Below are positions 22,609-35,800 of a stretch of DNA of 64,000 nucleotides, one piece after another. The translations under genes and the position numbers were made by a program. A model generated the notes under the pieces. That model made no database searches, had not been told where the DNA came from, and was given only the letters and a program-made list of their open reading frames with translations. Numbering within the stretch: position 1 is the first letter of the stretch; each line of letters begins with the position of its first letter. Location: contig WPDH01000060.1 of the NCBI GenBank assembly GCA_019137255.1, positions 372,001 to 436,000 on the forward strand, in the 5' to 3' direction. Source of the stretch: Corinectria fuckeliana. Taxonomy: Eukaryota; Ascomycota; Sordariomycetes; Hypocreales; Nectriaceae.

Positions 22609-25598
22609 TCATAAAAGGTCATCTAGGTCGTCATCCCATCCCAATTTCTGGTAAATCGACTTTGCGTTTCCCGCAGACAGGTCTTGCTTAGCACCGAGGT
22701 CAAAAGACTCCTTTGGAACGGTCTTGATTGGTGTTGCGAAGATTCCTTTGTCCCTAGACGAGGTAAAGTCGATTCTTCTCTGTTCCCTCACCGCGCTACC
22801 AGGCACCAGGAAGTCCTCTGCCGATATAGTCCTTCTTTCCATCAGTGGCGACGACGGCGGCAGCCCCGAGCCACCCTTGTCAAGACGACGGAGGAAACTT
22901 GTCTTCTTGGTGGGTGTACTGTCGATTCTATCCATAGCAGGGGATGGACTGCAGCGGAATACGTCCCTGCGGCCTCCTCGCAAGCCTGTCGAGGGAACCA
23001 TTGACGGGATGCTCGACGGAGGGATGACCTCTTCGGTGCTCATCAACGGGATATCAGCTGGAGTTTTAGGCTTAGAAGCAAACATGTCTTTAAACCGGTT
23101 ATTTGCAGGCGTAGCCTTCACTATAGATGTGCCGAGGGAGCTCCGTGCCGGCTTTCCCGCTTCTGCATTATAAGTCAGTCAGGTACACCATATATCGTCG
23201 CGTTGGAGGACCTACTCTTCGCCGAAAGGCCCGTCGACGTGCGACGCTCAGCTGCATCCACCAGCTGCTTGCTAACGACCCCGCGATGAGGCTTTCTCAG
23301 AGCCGAGATGGCGTCTTTCAGCTCGGCTTCGACCAAGGCCTTTTTGTTTTCCTTGACATCTCCCAAGTTGGACATGCTGGTGCTCCTAGAGAGGGGACGA
23401 CTCCTCCTGTTTAACAGGTCCGGATCACCCCTCAAGGCCCCCTTCAGCGCAGCAGGCTCGCTGCCCTCCCGCTTGATTCCTGGCACAGGAGTAGATGTCG
23501 CAGAACGCATGAGAGCAATCATGTTACCTGGTCCCCTGGAAACGCTACGCCGATGCAGCTGGTCTGTGGACAATGCCCGCTGAAGGGTTCTCGGCTGCTG
23601 GCTAGGCCGTTTCGTGGCTGCACCAGGCCTCTGCTCACGCTTGCTAGACGGTTGCTTCAGACTCCTCGATTTGGAGGGCTTTACAATGACCGGACCACCC
23701 AGTTTGCGGTTAATAGAGTCACAAAGTTCTGGCAATCGTGCTGAAAAACTAGCAAATAGTTAGAACCTGGAGCTCCGCATTGGTAAAAAGGGGTGACTTA
23801 CAAGGGCAAAATTACGTCGACACAAAAGTCTTTGAGAGGTTCAGAGGACGACTTTTGCTGGAGCTGGCCGTCTCCAGACTGCTGTGTGACCTGGGAATCC
23901 TCGAGTAAGATTTGTTCATCAGAAGCGGTGGACTGCCAGATAGTCAAGCGATCCGCGTGAACGTCCACGAGGAGAGGCAGGTTGTGTTTGTTTCGTTTCT
24001 TGGGCGGAGGCGCCATGCCTCCCTGAGAGTCCATAGCGCCAGGCAGTTGTGGGAGCTGGCTGTCTTCGGCGTCGTCAGCAGCCCTCAAAGGAGTCAAGGC
24101 CAGGATCTCGAGAATGAGAATCATCTGGAGCTGAGTCTCTCGGGTCCGAAGCATCGAGATCAGGGACTTGATCTGCTGGGCAGCGACGCTGCCCTCGTCT
24201 TCTGTCCACTCGGGTTTGTTCGCCATCCACCACTTGAGAATATGATCCTCCTCGTAAGGGTACAGGCCGTCCTTGCCGAGCTTCATCCTTTTGGTGCGTC
24301 GCTTTTTCTTTCGCCCCTCATCGGTGCTTTCAGCAACCGTCTTCATCTTATCTATAGCATCGGGGATAGTCTCGCGATATTTCTTGTCAACTTGTACAGT
24401 CGTCAAAACAAGACTCTTCAAGAAATCAATCAAATCGCCCATATCCAGGCTAGACTCAAGATCAAGGTGAAAAGCCGTGCGAGCTCGAGACAGCGGTCCC
24501 TTAGCAAAGTACGCAAGCGAACCCTGAAGAATTAGCTCATGTGAGATGCAAGGTGGGCGGGAGAGACAAACCATGGATCTGTATAAAGCTTCGAAGTATT
24601 GTGTCCTGATATTTTCAAAGATTCCCTCCGCTGTTTGTTGGGGAACAGAATTCTCCAAGTTGGTACAGCCTGGAGTTGAGACAGAGGACCCAATCCCGGT
24701 CATGCCCGGGATCTGGGAATTGGGAAGCTCTCGCGGCTGAATTGCAGGCGACGGTAGCTGTGATTCCGCAGATTTGGAGGCTACGTACTTTTCCTCGGGC
24801 CTTGTAATATCCTCGAATGTAAAGACAGACTGGGATCTGGCCCTCTTGCGGACGAGAGATTGAATGGCCTCAATGGCAGCCCTCTTCACATGCTGATCCT
24901 TGTGCAATTGGGGGGTCGTCAGCACCGCGGTCGCGTTCTGTCCTCTCGACTCCGGTCGGGATGCAGGCCGAAGACGATCTCGACAGGTGGCAGTGGCATG
25001 CTTTGCCAGCAAGTGAAGATCGATCCAAGACCCTAGGCGGCACGCCATGTAGAGCCCGTCATCCTGTCTCTCGAGGGCATACACATTACGGCCCGACTCG
25101 TATCTTGCGAGCAGTACAACAGGAACGGAGCCCAGGCGACTTTCCAGGTCTAGGATCTTGATGTGGGACTCGAATAAGCGACCGGGTGGCAGCTCGGAAT
25201 TGGCAGCATTGAACTCGATATAGGATAGCGGGAGGTGCTCGCGAGGAATGACCATTAAAGGCTGGAGTATACGGGGCTGGACGTGGAGGTTTCGAGGATG
25301 CGGCTATCAACGTCCCGAAGGGTGAGCAACGATCGATCAAGCATCAAGCCCGGGAGATGACAGAAACAGCACCAACCTTGAGCGCGATGGATGGCTTCAG
25401 CAGATGATCCATGGCTACCGAGTCAGCCCTTTTCCTCTTGCGCGGCTCAGGCGAGCAAGGCCGAGGTCCATGTCCAAGTCCATGTTCAGGATCAAGCTCA
25501 GGACCGTGGCTGCGATTCAAGCTGCCCTCGGAGCTCGGCGTCAAAATCCTCGACTGCAGACGCGACGCGTCTTCGCCAGCGAGGGCGGGAGAGGACAT
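22609..25598 (-). CDS. SLD3: DNA replication initiation regulator Sld3 (four exons)
   Basis: Sld3 (Treslin/TICRR counterpart) recruits Cdc45 to the licensed Mcm2-7 helicase; its CDK phosphorylation allows Dpb11 binding. Exons: 25598-25377, 25303-23802, 23748-23216 and 23162-22609; together 936 residues. Frame is kept across introns of 73, 53 and 53 nt. The Cdc45-binding Sld3 domain (Pfam PF08639) covers about residues 250-600, with QYFEALYRSMVCLSRPP, LAYFAKGPLSRARTAF and ILKWWMANKPEW. It is followed by VDVILPF-FSARLPELCDSINRKLGGP across the second intron. The C-terminal third is Ser/Thr-Pro rich, with STPTKK and SPSP sites compatible with CDK targets. ATG 25598 is the first in frame. A 5' ACGCGT at 25777 suggests S-phase expression. 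Confidence 0.9.
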
Positions 25599-25776
25599 GG
25601 AAACGACGGGATGCTCATGCAAAGCGCAGCATTGTCCAGGATATCGAAGCAACCACTAGAAGGTAGAAATATACGGGCGGGATCACAAGGAGTAAAAGAC
25701 TTGTTATCATATGGGGAAGACGTGATGGTAGATTAGATGTTAAAGGTGCCCTGTCTCCTTGCTAAGGGCGGCCAGA

Positions 25777-25782
25777 CGCGTG
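25777..25782. promoter_or_regulatory. MluI cell-cycle box upstream of SLD3
   Basis: ACGCGT lies about 180 bp before the SLD3 ATG. It is the binding core of MBF-type (Mbp1/Swi6, Res/Cdc10) factors that drive G1/S transcription of replication genes. The site is palindromic. Function is inferred from the target gene and position only. Confidence 0.45.
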
Positions 25783-25850
25783 AGTGGACGTGCACGGTTC
25801 GGCCACGACCAGTGACGTACTGGGGGTACGGTAATGGTATGGGCGGGTAA

Positions 25851-25869
25851 TTTTTGGCGCGTTTTTCCC
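25851..25869. promoter_or_regulatory. E2F-like TTTTTGGCGCG element upstream of SLD3
   Basis: The stretch reads TTTTTGGCGCGTTTTTCCC and matches the TTTSSCGC E2F/MBF-type consensus about 255 bp before the SLD3 ATG. Together with the ACGCGT at 25777 it suggests a G1/S-regulated promoter. Confidence 0.35.
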
Positions 25870-28021
25870 ATTGCACCGCGTCAGTCGGCGTCGTGCTAGC
25901 CCGCTAATTCACCTATTTTCATATTTCCTTACTCACACACAACTTCGCATTAAACAACTATGTTTCTCATCTCATCGGCTTTCCCCTTTTACAGGCCACC
26001 TGCGTAGCTTGCGGAAGATGGTCGGAGCGGACCAGCGGTGGCAGAGAGTTCCTGCGGATCCATGGATGTCTGAGCTGAGATGTCTGTCTCATGTTACTTA
26101 TTACTGTATGTAGTACTTCGTACAGTTCATGCCTTCAGCCATTGGACAGAAAGAAGGTGGTTGCGATAGCGGGGCACGTGCTCACTGAGGCTAATGTAAA
26201 CCTGGCAAAGGCAAAAGGCGGGATACGACGAGCACCAGACTCAATGATCCAGAAGTGACGACTCGTTCGAATACCTACGTGCGAAGTAGTGTCCTAGGAT
26301 CGCCTCAACACCCACGTGCAATTCAAGCGAGCTGATTTAGCCTAGGACGTAGTCGACGGTAACACGCCATCACAAGACTTTCAGGTGAACACGGGCCCTC
26401 CATGTTCGTTCTTGGTGGCAGTATGCAGCCACATATCTACTTGCTAACCGGTGACGGGAATCTCACCCCGCTGAAAGGAGCTGTGGCGCCACCAACTTGG
26501 AGCTGAGCACGGGCGGGGGCGCTGCTGAGGACGCCGTTGCAACACTCAGCCTTGGGGCATTTACGCTCAGCTGCTAACCGCTTTGTGTTGCAAACTTTGC
26601 CTACTGTGACCAGGTGGGAAGGGCTGGGATGGGAGGCCATCCCGCACTAGAATCTAACTTCCACGGCCAATTATGTAGAGATGGGTGGGTGGCGGAGATG
26701 GATGGATGGTAGGGACGGGGCAAGTGTCTCGGTGTATAAGTACATATCACACCAACAGCCCACCTCCCCGCCTCTGTCTAAGAACTATCCACTGCTATGA
26801 GCCATGCTTGTGTGATGCCTCTGCGTGCCAAGAAGCGCCATCAGTTTCCGCTTGGACACCCGGAGCTTCTATCTAAGTATGTAATGTGCAACTTCGTACG
26901 CCCAATTGCAAGAGCCCCAACACTCGGTGTTGTTGCTCCCCACAAGCGGAGGATCATAGTGGAGACTCTGGAGTTGTGGGTGGTACCGGGGCCGGAGGTT
27001 CCGGTCCCGGCTACGGACTGGCCCGCGCGGAGCTTGTGTGTGGCTCGGTATGTGTGTCTGAGTGACCCAGCCTTTGGGTTATCAGCCATCGTAGCGTGCA
27101 TTAGTCCCCCAGAACGACCAATTGGGAGAACGTCGTGGGTGCACACCCATCCATCTGTTCTACTGTACCCTTCCCGTTCGAGACCGTTTCTGAATCTGAG
27201 TCCAAATGTGGATTCTCCTTTTCGGAGGCAATTGACTTTAGGCAACTCACCCGAAACGCCATGCGATGCCGCCTATTCCTTTACTAGGCTAGAGGGAATT
27301 GAGTGCTGAACTGATAAGTTACCCGTCAATGGTGATGATGCTTCTCGATCCACTAACACTAACTCAACGCTCTACCGCATACTTTACTGCATTGGGTGTT
27401 TTGGTGACATCACGACGGTTTCATCACACATCACAAAAGCCACCTGGAGCTCAGCTCGTTTCTCAATTGGTCTTTTTAGTTCTCACAATTGGTTTTTTAC
27501 CTCAATCGCTTTGAGATTCCATCCACTAGGTAATATATGGCTCACAGCTCAAGGGGTAGCTCCAACGACCTTAAACAGGCGGCATGCTCCTCGACAGCCA
27601 CCTCGATTCCACCCAATCATTGTGTAGATAGGAAAGCCTGGACTTCTACTCCGCTCCTGCTATCTAGCCTCCGTTCAATGGGCAAAGCGTCAAAGGGTTC
27701 CTCGCGTGTCTCACTCCATTTCCCCCCTCATGATTCCTTCCCACATCGCTATTACCCGTTCCAAAGCGCCAAACAAGACAGTCCCATCCATTACATTAGG
27801 GTATGGTTCTCTTGTGTTCATTCGTTAGGTATTTGAGAAAAAAGAAAATTTTGGCTTGTGACGATTTCCGTCGTCGTTGCGATGAAAAAGGTAGGTAAAG
27901 GAGCATTGGATTCGCTGATATTATACAATGTCCACCAAATATGGCAGATAAGGGTCGCTGCAGATGCAATTGCAATAATGTGGTCCGGCCATGCAAATTG
28001 TATAGACGTCAAGGGGAGTCA

Positions 28022-29814
28022 TTATTTCTCCACCTTAGTGAAGCTCGACGGTGTCATGTTCATGAAATGGACTTGCCGATGGCTCTGACCGGGTGACGAA
28101 TTGGCCGAGACCGATGGATCAGACCAGTTGTACTCGGCATTGCCCCCAGAGTAACCAAAGTAGTTTGGTCCCATCTGAGAGGTGTATGAAGGCGTCTGAG
28201 GCTGGCTGGAGCAGCCGTTGATGTAATTGGGGACATGGCCCGACACACAGGGGACCTCAAAGTCGCTTGGGAAGTTGCCCAATCCCGGAGTCACCAGTGG
28301 TTCGTCAGACACTGACACGTCATAGGCGGAGTTGAGGGTGAACAAGTTGTCCATCAGGCCAGGCGTTGTGGGTGGCGTTCGGAGTGTTGGGTCGTGGACA
28401 GCAAGATCCAACGAAAACTTTTCGTCGACAGAGAGCGCACATGGTGGGTTGATTCCGCACAGTCCTTGTTGGTTCAAGGCAAGGGGCGTGTTGGGGGTTG
28501 GTGGCGCGATGGTTGCCGTAGCACCTGTGAAGTTGGGAGGTCGGTTGAGCTGAAAGAGGATCTCGGAGTTTCGATCAAAGAAAGGACTTCGAGGCGTTCC
28601 AGATAGCTTGGAAATGCGAACGGTCCCAGTCGAAGAGGCAACACGGCGCATCGAGTTGCCAACATCTGCCCTTCGTCCCATGTCTCCCCCAGTCTTAGGA
28701 ACACCGGTCGAGTAGCTACGAGACGCGTTTATGGCAAGATGTGGAGGACGGCGATTTCGTCGGGAGGCGATGTCCATCGATGGCGGCGACTTCAGTAATG
28801 ACCGAGGGGCAACGTTGTTGTCCACACTGTTGTCATCGAAACCCGGCTCGCTATACTGCGAGTATGAGTCGTGGACCGAGTTAGGCGACAGTCCAAGGGT
28901 TCCGGGGAAGCATTGCTGTGAGTAAGAAGGGGTCGCGGTGCCCTCGTCGTCGGGTATAACCAGCTGGGGAAATTGGCCAAAGTTGGGAAACGGGAGCCCA
29001 TTGCCCTGGAAGTCGGTGGTTGCTTCGGTCAGAGAAAGAAACCCGCCTGCTGGATCAGGGATGAAAGCAGGTTTCAAATTGACTTCTTGGTGGAGTGAGT
29101 AGGACTCGAGCCCGACATTGCCAGCATCGAAAGGAGCAGAGTGATCAGGAGTGGCTTGGATTGAAACGTCTGGGGACGAGCATCCGTCAGACTGGCTCGT
29201 CTCGCTGTCATGCTCCGGGGTCGAAAGATCCACCGACAGGCTCACATCCGCGGCACCGCTCTTCATGGATGGCCGGCGGGTGGGAGGAAAAGGGGCAGTT
29301 GATGCAACCCGGTCATTATAGCGGTCGCTGTCTGAGTGGGGGCCAGTCTCAGCGACGGTCTTCTCCTTATCTAGCCTTTGCTTGGCGGCATATTCACGGA
29401 TGTTGGTCTCCTTCTTCTCTCGTGCGCGGCGGTTTTGGAACCAGTTCTACAATCCAGTCAGTTTCACATATCCGTCGTTATTGTGATGGGATTAAATACA
29501 TTAATTCGGGCATTGTCAACTCTCATCGACTCCGCTAGTGCTTTCTTGGTGTTGCTGTTGGGCTTGTGGTTCTTTTGAAACTCGGCTTCCAGGACCTCGA
29601 CCTCCTCTTTCGACAGACGAGGCTTGGTATCCGTTGTTCGAGACATTTGCTGATGGTGAACCAAGTGGCTTTGTTGGGTATCGTATAGTTCCATGGACTC
29701 TGGGAGGTACGCGGCATAGCTGGCTGGTTGCGAATATCCAGCGAAGGCGCCAGCGGAGCCACTGTAGGGCCACCCAGACCACTGGGCCTGGGGATAGGAT
29801 CCCATGTTCTTCAT
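28022..29814 (-). CDS. HTF1: Homeodomain transcription factor, Htf1-like
   Basis: Exons 29814-29500 and 29446-28022, joined over a 53-nt intron that falls inside recognition helix 3 (ARIN-NWFQNRRAREKKE); 579 residues. The homeodomain spans about 64-122 and begins KPRLSKEEVEVLEAEFQKN. It is a typical 60-residue type without the three-residue TALE insertion. The rest is Ser/Pro/Asn-rich and probably an activation region, with no second DNA-binding domain. Homeobox proteins of this layout include Htf1, known in Magnaporthe and Fusarium to control conidiophore or phialide development. The family assignment is from memory of the homeodomain, so the gene name is moderately sure. ATG 29814 is the first in frame. 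The very large upstream spacer fits a developmental regulator. Confidence 0.82.
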
Positions 29815-32800
29815 CGCGAGCTGGTGCGCTGGGAGACGAAGTGAGCAGGGCGCAAGCCGAGATACGGAGGTGCTAGCGTCGGTGACGGTTTGGTCTAGGC
29901 CGCTGCTATCGAGCACTCAGGCGGCGTTGAGCAAACGGTGGGTTGGTCTTCTGACAAAGGCAATAAAGGAGTGGCTTGGTGAGAGAGAGTGACGAATGAT
30001 GCTACAAGCACAAAAGAATGGAAGTGGCGGATGTAGATGGTTCCGGCAAGGAGCTGTGTGGGATGTATTCGTCTTTTGAACAATTGCGAGGAGGATTCGA
30101 GGCAGATGGAGGAAGCGAGAAGGGTGCGGCGGTTGTGAGACAGAGCTCACTCAAGAGGCTTCCCTCCGAAGACGAGATTCGACAAAGGAGTTCTTAAACG
30201 GGGGAGGGCAAAACAGTGATGGGCCGGGTAGGAGGGGGCGTGGGAAGGGTAGAAGAAGGAAAGACATCCACGCAGCCTTGGGAGCACCGGCAGTCGTCTG
30301 GCCCCGTCATGACAGTCTGCAAGATGGCGTGTGGGTTCACACGCGAATGAACTGGGGTGACGGAGAAGCAATGAGACCCGCCCCTGGATCCCTGGATCCC
30401 AGTTCAGAGTTGTAGCCGGAGGGGAGATCACATCGAGGGGCGCGGTACCCAAGATAGCTCCCACCAAGCCGTGAGCGTGCCGAGGAGGCCACGATGGTAC
30501 CAGCGGCAGGGGTACCCAAGACGCAGCTCCAGGCTCTCTCGACCGGTACCTGGCGCGACTTGGGAACCAGGTCTCAAGTCCTCAACCCATCGCTAACCAT
30601 CCCTGCTCATCCCCCTCGACCCTCGACCCTTGCCTGCCCTGGTCGTCCACCCGCCGCCCTTGGGGCCCTTTTCCCACTGACTGGCAGACCTGCACGAAGG
30701 TTTTCCATTAGCTGACCACCCCGGGGCGTCCAGCCAGGGGATGCAGTCCGAGGAGGGTAGCGCACCGCGCCGGCCTATGTGCTGCCGTCGTGGCGGCGCC
30801 ATGGCCATCCGCCCAGGACGCTCACTCCCTGACTCCCAGGATGGGGGCCGCCGAACACCAACTGAGAGCCACCAGCTCGGTGGGATTGGGACTCCATCCA
30901 CCTCCCTCTCCCTCTCCCTCCCTCCTTCTCTTGGCTCTGAGAGGGATTGGCCCTGCGATGGGGTCAAGTTCGGAGGGATGCCAACGGAGGGCGACTTAGG
31001 GCGCCGTACCTAGCTCGAGTGGGGGGGGGGTTAATGCCCGGCGCGAGCTGGTAGGGTCAGGTTCTAGGGCAGCGACGGCGGGTCCAGCAGGCTTGTCACA
31101 GTAATCACAGTTCGCCGTGGCCCTCACTTTTCCGCTCCAAGTCGCGGTCCAGGTCGCGTCGTCGCCTACGCCGTTCCGAGGAGATCGGAGGGAGGGAAAT
31201 GACGCTGAGGGATGGATGTTTGGTCGCACAAACCACCGCCATGAACGGTGACGATAGGGCCGCAGGGCAGCTGAGGCCAGGGGTCAACCACCCACCCACA
31301 GCCTAACTCTGGCTTGGAGGCGCTGAGGTTGTGGAAACGATGTGATGGGCGAAGAAGAGGCAAAGCACAGCTGGATTATCGGCGCGGTACGGCTCGGTAC
31401 GCCCAGTCCATCCGTCCCATGCTGTTGGATGAGAGCACAGCGGGCCCCGGAGTCTGCCATGCGCTGCAGCTCGCATGCTTTAGCGCTTCATGGGGGGTCT
31501 TACTCAGTGGGTTCTCGCGCTGAGACCACTGCACTGGACCGCCTGCACCGTGGGTGACGGTGCAGCTGTAGGCGGAGCAGCAACCCGAGTCCCCAGGCAG
31601 GAGGCATGCCCGAATGCCCGGGCAGGCTACTACCCGGACGGTATGAACCCCTCCTTGACACTGACCTAGACATAGCCAGGAGGCAGGACGCTGACTGGAT
31701 ATTCGCAACTACTCGCCACCTCACCACAACCACCGTTCATCCTCCAAGCATCCTCATGACCATGGTTACTTCTCATCCACGGTCCATCCTTTCGAGGGCG
31801 CATTGCATACATCCCTTACTTTTCTCTCCAACGCCGTCCTAATCAAGCGTCGCCCTACGTCTCATCTTCACGTCTTGGCGCACAGCTACTCAAACGAGCA
31901 TCCGCAATTGCGTGTTTATGCGGGGCGGCCTCGTCTCTCAATTGTGCGACACTGCACCACACCACCACAAGGGCACATCCTCTTCGCTCCCTGGCGAACT
32001 CTCACCAGAAAGGTTCCGCCTTACTGCAGCCTTGGGCTCCTCTCGGGATCTTGGCCTATGGGTGTGCTACGACCCTTGGGATAGGGGCCACACGATTGCG
32101 CTACGGTGCAGTAATTGCTAATAAGGTGTGCAGCGCGCAGTTTGTGTCACTGGAGCTAGCCCAGAGCGTTGCTGGAGCGAGAGCCTGACGGCTGGGGCCA
32201 AGTAGTACGAATGTGTACCACGACTGGCCCGGCCCCAAGATGCTAGCGCGAGTCGTCCGAGGCATGGCCCCCCTGCTTCTGACGGCGCGATGAGGCAGGC
32301 TACCCAGGATCCAGATTGAGAAGATGTACGAAGTAAGCATGCCGAGGAGAGAGGACGACTGTTGTGATTGATACCTAGACTCAACAAGGTCCAGCTGGTG
32401 AGTTGTCAACCTTCTCCACTGCCAGCATGTGTACGAATCCTATTGAGGCCAATGGTATTACCTACCTCACCTCCTCTCAGAATCGACTCAAGCTCGAGCC
32501 CGTTGCTGCTTTCGGCAACTACTGCGTGTCCCCCACCCTAGATTCTTGTCGTTTCCGGTGAGCCGCCCTAACTAAAGCTCAGTGTGGTTGTCTGGCTGCC
32601 CAAACGGTCGCTTAATCCATCTCGTTGGTTCGCATGCTGCTGCATGAAGGCCACAGGGGTCGTGTTGACGATTGCCGGGCTTTCGAAATTTCCTCCAGGA
32701 ACCTAGTCATCACGCCGTACGCCCTGGGCTTCAGCCTGCACCTGCAAACATGAGTCTGGACGATATCGTCTATGGAGACTAGAGACGTCGCGAGCGATAC

Positions 32801-35800
32801 GCCCTTGTTATCCCCAGAGTGGCACACTCTAGGAGCTCAATCTGCGGCTGGGCCCGCAGCTTGCCAACGTCGCACATACAATTTTCCACTGTAGTGGCTT
32901 ACCTCAACTTTGGGCCTCGGCCGAGCAGCTTCCGAGTGGCCAACTCAACCTCCTTGTCCTCCTTGTTGTTCGAATGTTGAGGGGCATGTACGTACCAAGC
33001 AACATCTCACGGGCATACCAGAGCCGCATACAAGGTCCAGGATATATCCAGGCCTACCCCTGCTCTCAGCGTATGTACGTCTTCGGCGACCATCATCATG
33101 CAGGGTAAGGCCTTGTTGTTGGTCTGGTCTTGTGTATCCCATCCATTCAGCCATCCATTCGGCCATCCCAAGCGAGCGAGAATTGGCTTCAGGGATTTCA
33201 TGAGCTGCCTTGAGTCCCGACGTGCAGCAGTGAACCGGAGAGCCGCTGTGCCGGGTCAGAGAGGGGCCATTGCTCAAGCCTCTTACACAACCTCACGCCG
33301 ATCATCGCTTCAATGCCGATTGTAGCACGTCCATCATAAAGACAGCAACGGATACCCGATCCATGGTTGAGGGTGGTTACGCAAAGACAGTCAAGCCAGC
33401 CTCCCAAGTAGCCTACCCGTACGCCTATCACAATGCGGAGTGTGAATGGTGAGTGCGACCGGCGCTAGAATGTCGACGGCTGTCGCAGCAGCCTCTGTTG
33501 CCACTAGGTACATCACTCGGGTGAGAACGAATACCATCCCCATCATGCTCCTCTCAAGTGAGGCCACTTTATCCGGAGGGTTACACTGACTTGGTGCCGT
33601 GGGTGCATTGCTTCTGTCCAGGGCGGCAAGCGTAAATTTTGCAAGCTGCAAGATGCAGGGAGCTAAGGGACTCGGGATTCTGCTTGCTTAAACAACGAGT
33701 AGGCTGAGCAGGCTGAGACACATCGCGACCAACAGCTTACATCGTTCTCAGTAGCGACCACATTCTTATGGGATTCTTCGTCTGCGTGCAGATTACAGTT
33801 CATCGACCTTTCAAGAGACGCTGCGTAGCTCAATCAAGCCCAAGTTCCAGAGCTTGTCAATACCCAGTTACCATCATCAACGATTCACAATTTGGAACGC
33901 GTGGGCCTGCGACAGCGGCACCCACATCTCAGGTACCGAGTGGGGTCGAGTCACGACGAACTCACGGAGCGCCCGAAGAAAGAACGGTCTCGACTCCCCG
34001 CAAGACCCTCATGTGGTGAGGAGTTACGCGTGCCGGTCCGCTTATGGCGGCTTGTAAGAGAACAACATTCGTTTGCAGTATTCTCGGCCAGCATAGCCAC
34101 GCTGAATAGTTGTTGAAATAATGTGAGTCGTTGTAATACGGTTGTTATTAGAACGCCAGGTGTCTTCCCTACCGACATGTACTGTACATACCGAGCGACA
34201 TTGCTTAACGCTGATCCTATTCAGGGGATGGCGGAATGATCTCCTTAAGATGTACACTATACAGTGGAGGCGCTGCCGGAGATTTGTGAGTGGTGGGTTC
34301 GAAAAGAAACACTTGGCACGGGGGCGGGACGCTGAAAAGCACTTGGAGCAGGGCTTCAAAGAGTTCGGGCAGAAACGGCTTGCATCTGTGCGTGTGGCTT
34401 CTGTGGCAGCGACAATTCCGAGAGAGGAAGCACCCCAGCCTCTCTCAACCGCGATGGAACAATTCAAACAGGCGAAGCGGGCGCCGAGAGGCTCGTGGAT
34501 CCGCCTTGGGCGACTGGTGGACTGGGATTTTCACTCGCTGCCCGGATACAAGTGCTCCGGGGAAATGGCGGGGAAGATCTTGTCGATCACCTCAACTACG
34601 ACGGGACGCTGCGGCTCTGAGCCAGCTTGGCCCAAACCTGGACACTACTTATCCTCTCCCGGCCCAACAACGCCCGATGAGGAGATTCGACGGGCATGAA
34701 CTTCCGGAACGCCATTTGCGGTTGATGAGGTTGTGAAAAAGCTGAGCTGGCAGTCAGTCGCCATCCCAATTGAGCTTCGAATTGACGCTCTTCAGCATTT
34801 GAGCGTGCCACCGTACCGCAGTCCAATGTAAGCTACTTACAGCAATGTACCCCTGTTTGTGACAGGTCACCAACATGCACGTCCATGCGCCGAAATCTGG
34901 ACCAGTCACGAGCGTGTCCGTTGACACTGACGTATCCTTTGGGCTTGACGTTCCAGGATCGACGCTCATCCCTGATTCCCTGCTTCTGGGCTAGTGCTAA
35001 CTTGGGTAATGAGATCGCCTCATCTCACTCCCCAAAGTACAGTGTTCGTACATATTGCCGATTAGTATTTACCATCGAATACACAAAGGCATGAACAGGA
35101 TCATCGACCATCATCCAAGTGGTAGAACGGTTCGAAAAAGCTACTCAGTACGGAGTACTCTACGGGTATATCGCCGTCAATGGATGCCCTTCAAGGCCAG
35201 AATCATTAGCGTGGAGCCAGTGACTGGCGCTACAGTAAGCGCCAACTGGCTGTCAACCAACTGGCCTCTTTCACAGGGGCAAGTGCTGGGGGTTTCAATG
35301 CTTGGCGTACATGGCGGCCCCCATTGGCCAGGTTGCGAGAGAGCTTCAAGTCCAGTTCAGGGCTTAGGTAGATAGCGCTGGATGGGGAATGGCCAACAAG
35401 TCTCTCGGTCTACCGTTGCTTACCATTGAGATGTCCAGGCGCAGCAACACGGCAGCGCTGCAGGTGATGAAATGACGAGCGATAACATGGTCCAGCCACG
35501 CCAGGCTAGACGACTGCCTTGGAGGGGGTTTCCCTTGCGCGGATCGGGTAGTTTTCGGGATGGATCAACTGTGTTTTGGGTGGCGGCTTGGTGGGATTCC
35601 GGGACATGCTAGTTACCACCGCGCTGGAAAGCACTTTGGGGGTCCACGGCGACTTGCGCGATCCTTGAACGTCGGTGTCGCCAATGGGAACCAGTAGGAA
35701 AAAGACAGAAGGCGCACTCCTCAGGTCTAGAACGCGGAGGTTGGCCGGACTTCGATTCTGAATGGCGCTCTTGTGCCTCACGTGGCAATCAAAGGACTTT

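Larger units (their letters stand above)
25599..28021. other. SLD3 upstream region, no gene supported
   Basis: About 2.4 kb between the SLD3 start and the 3' end of the homeobox gene. Open frames of up to about 170 residues (for example 26797-27309 on the plus strand) have no recognisable motif and overlap an equally long frame on the other strand, so I do not call them. The proximal 250 bp carries candidate cell-cycle sites. Confidence 0.5.

Noticed and set aside
26797..27309. 170-codon plus-strand frame in the SLD3 upstream region
   Set aside because: No recognisable domain, and a minus-strand frame of similar length overlaps it. It has no supporting splice or start signals.
34142..34699. 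185-codon plus-strand frame in the gene-poor region
   Set aside because: Mixed low-complexity composition, no motif, and overlapping frames in other phases; likely chance in GC-rich DNA.
35101..35160. A GTGGTAGAACGGTTCGA stretch resembling tRNA D- and T-loop words
   Set aside because: The words are too close together and no acceptor or anticodon stem can be drawn around them.
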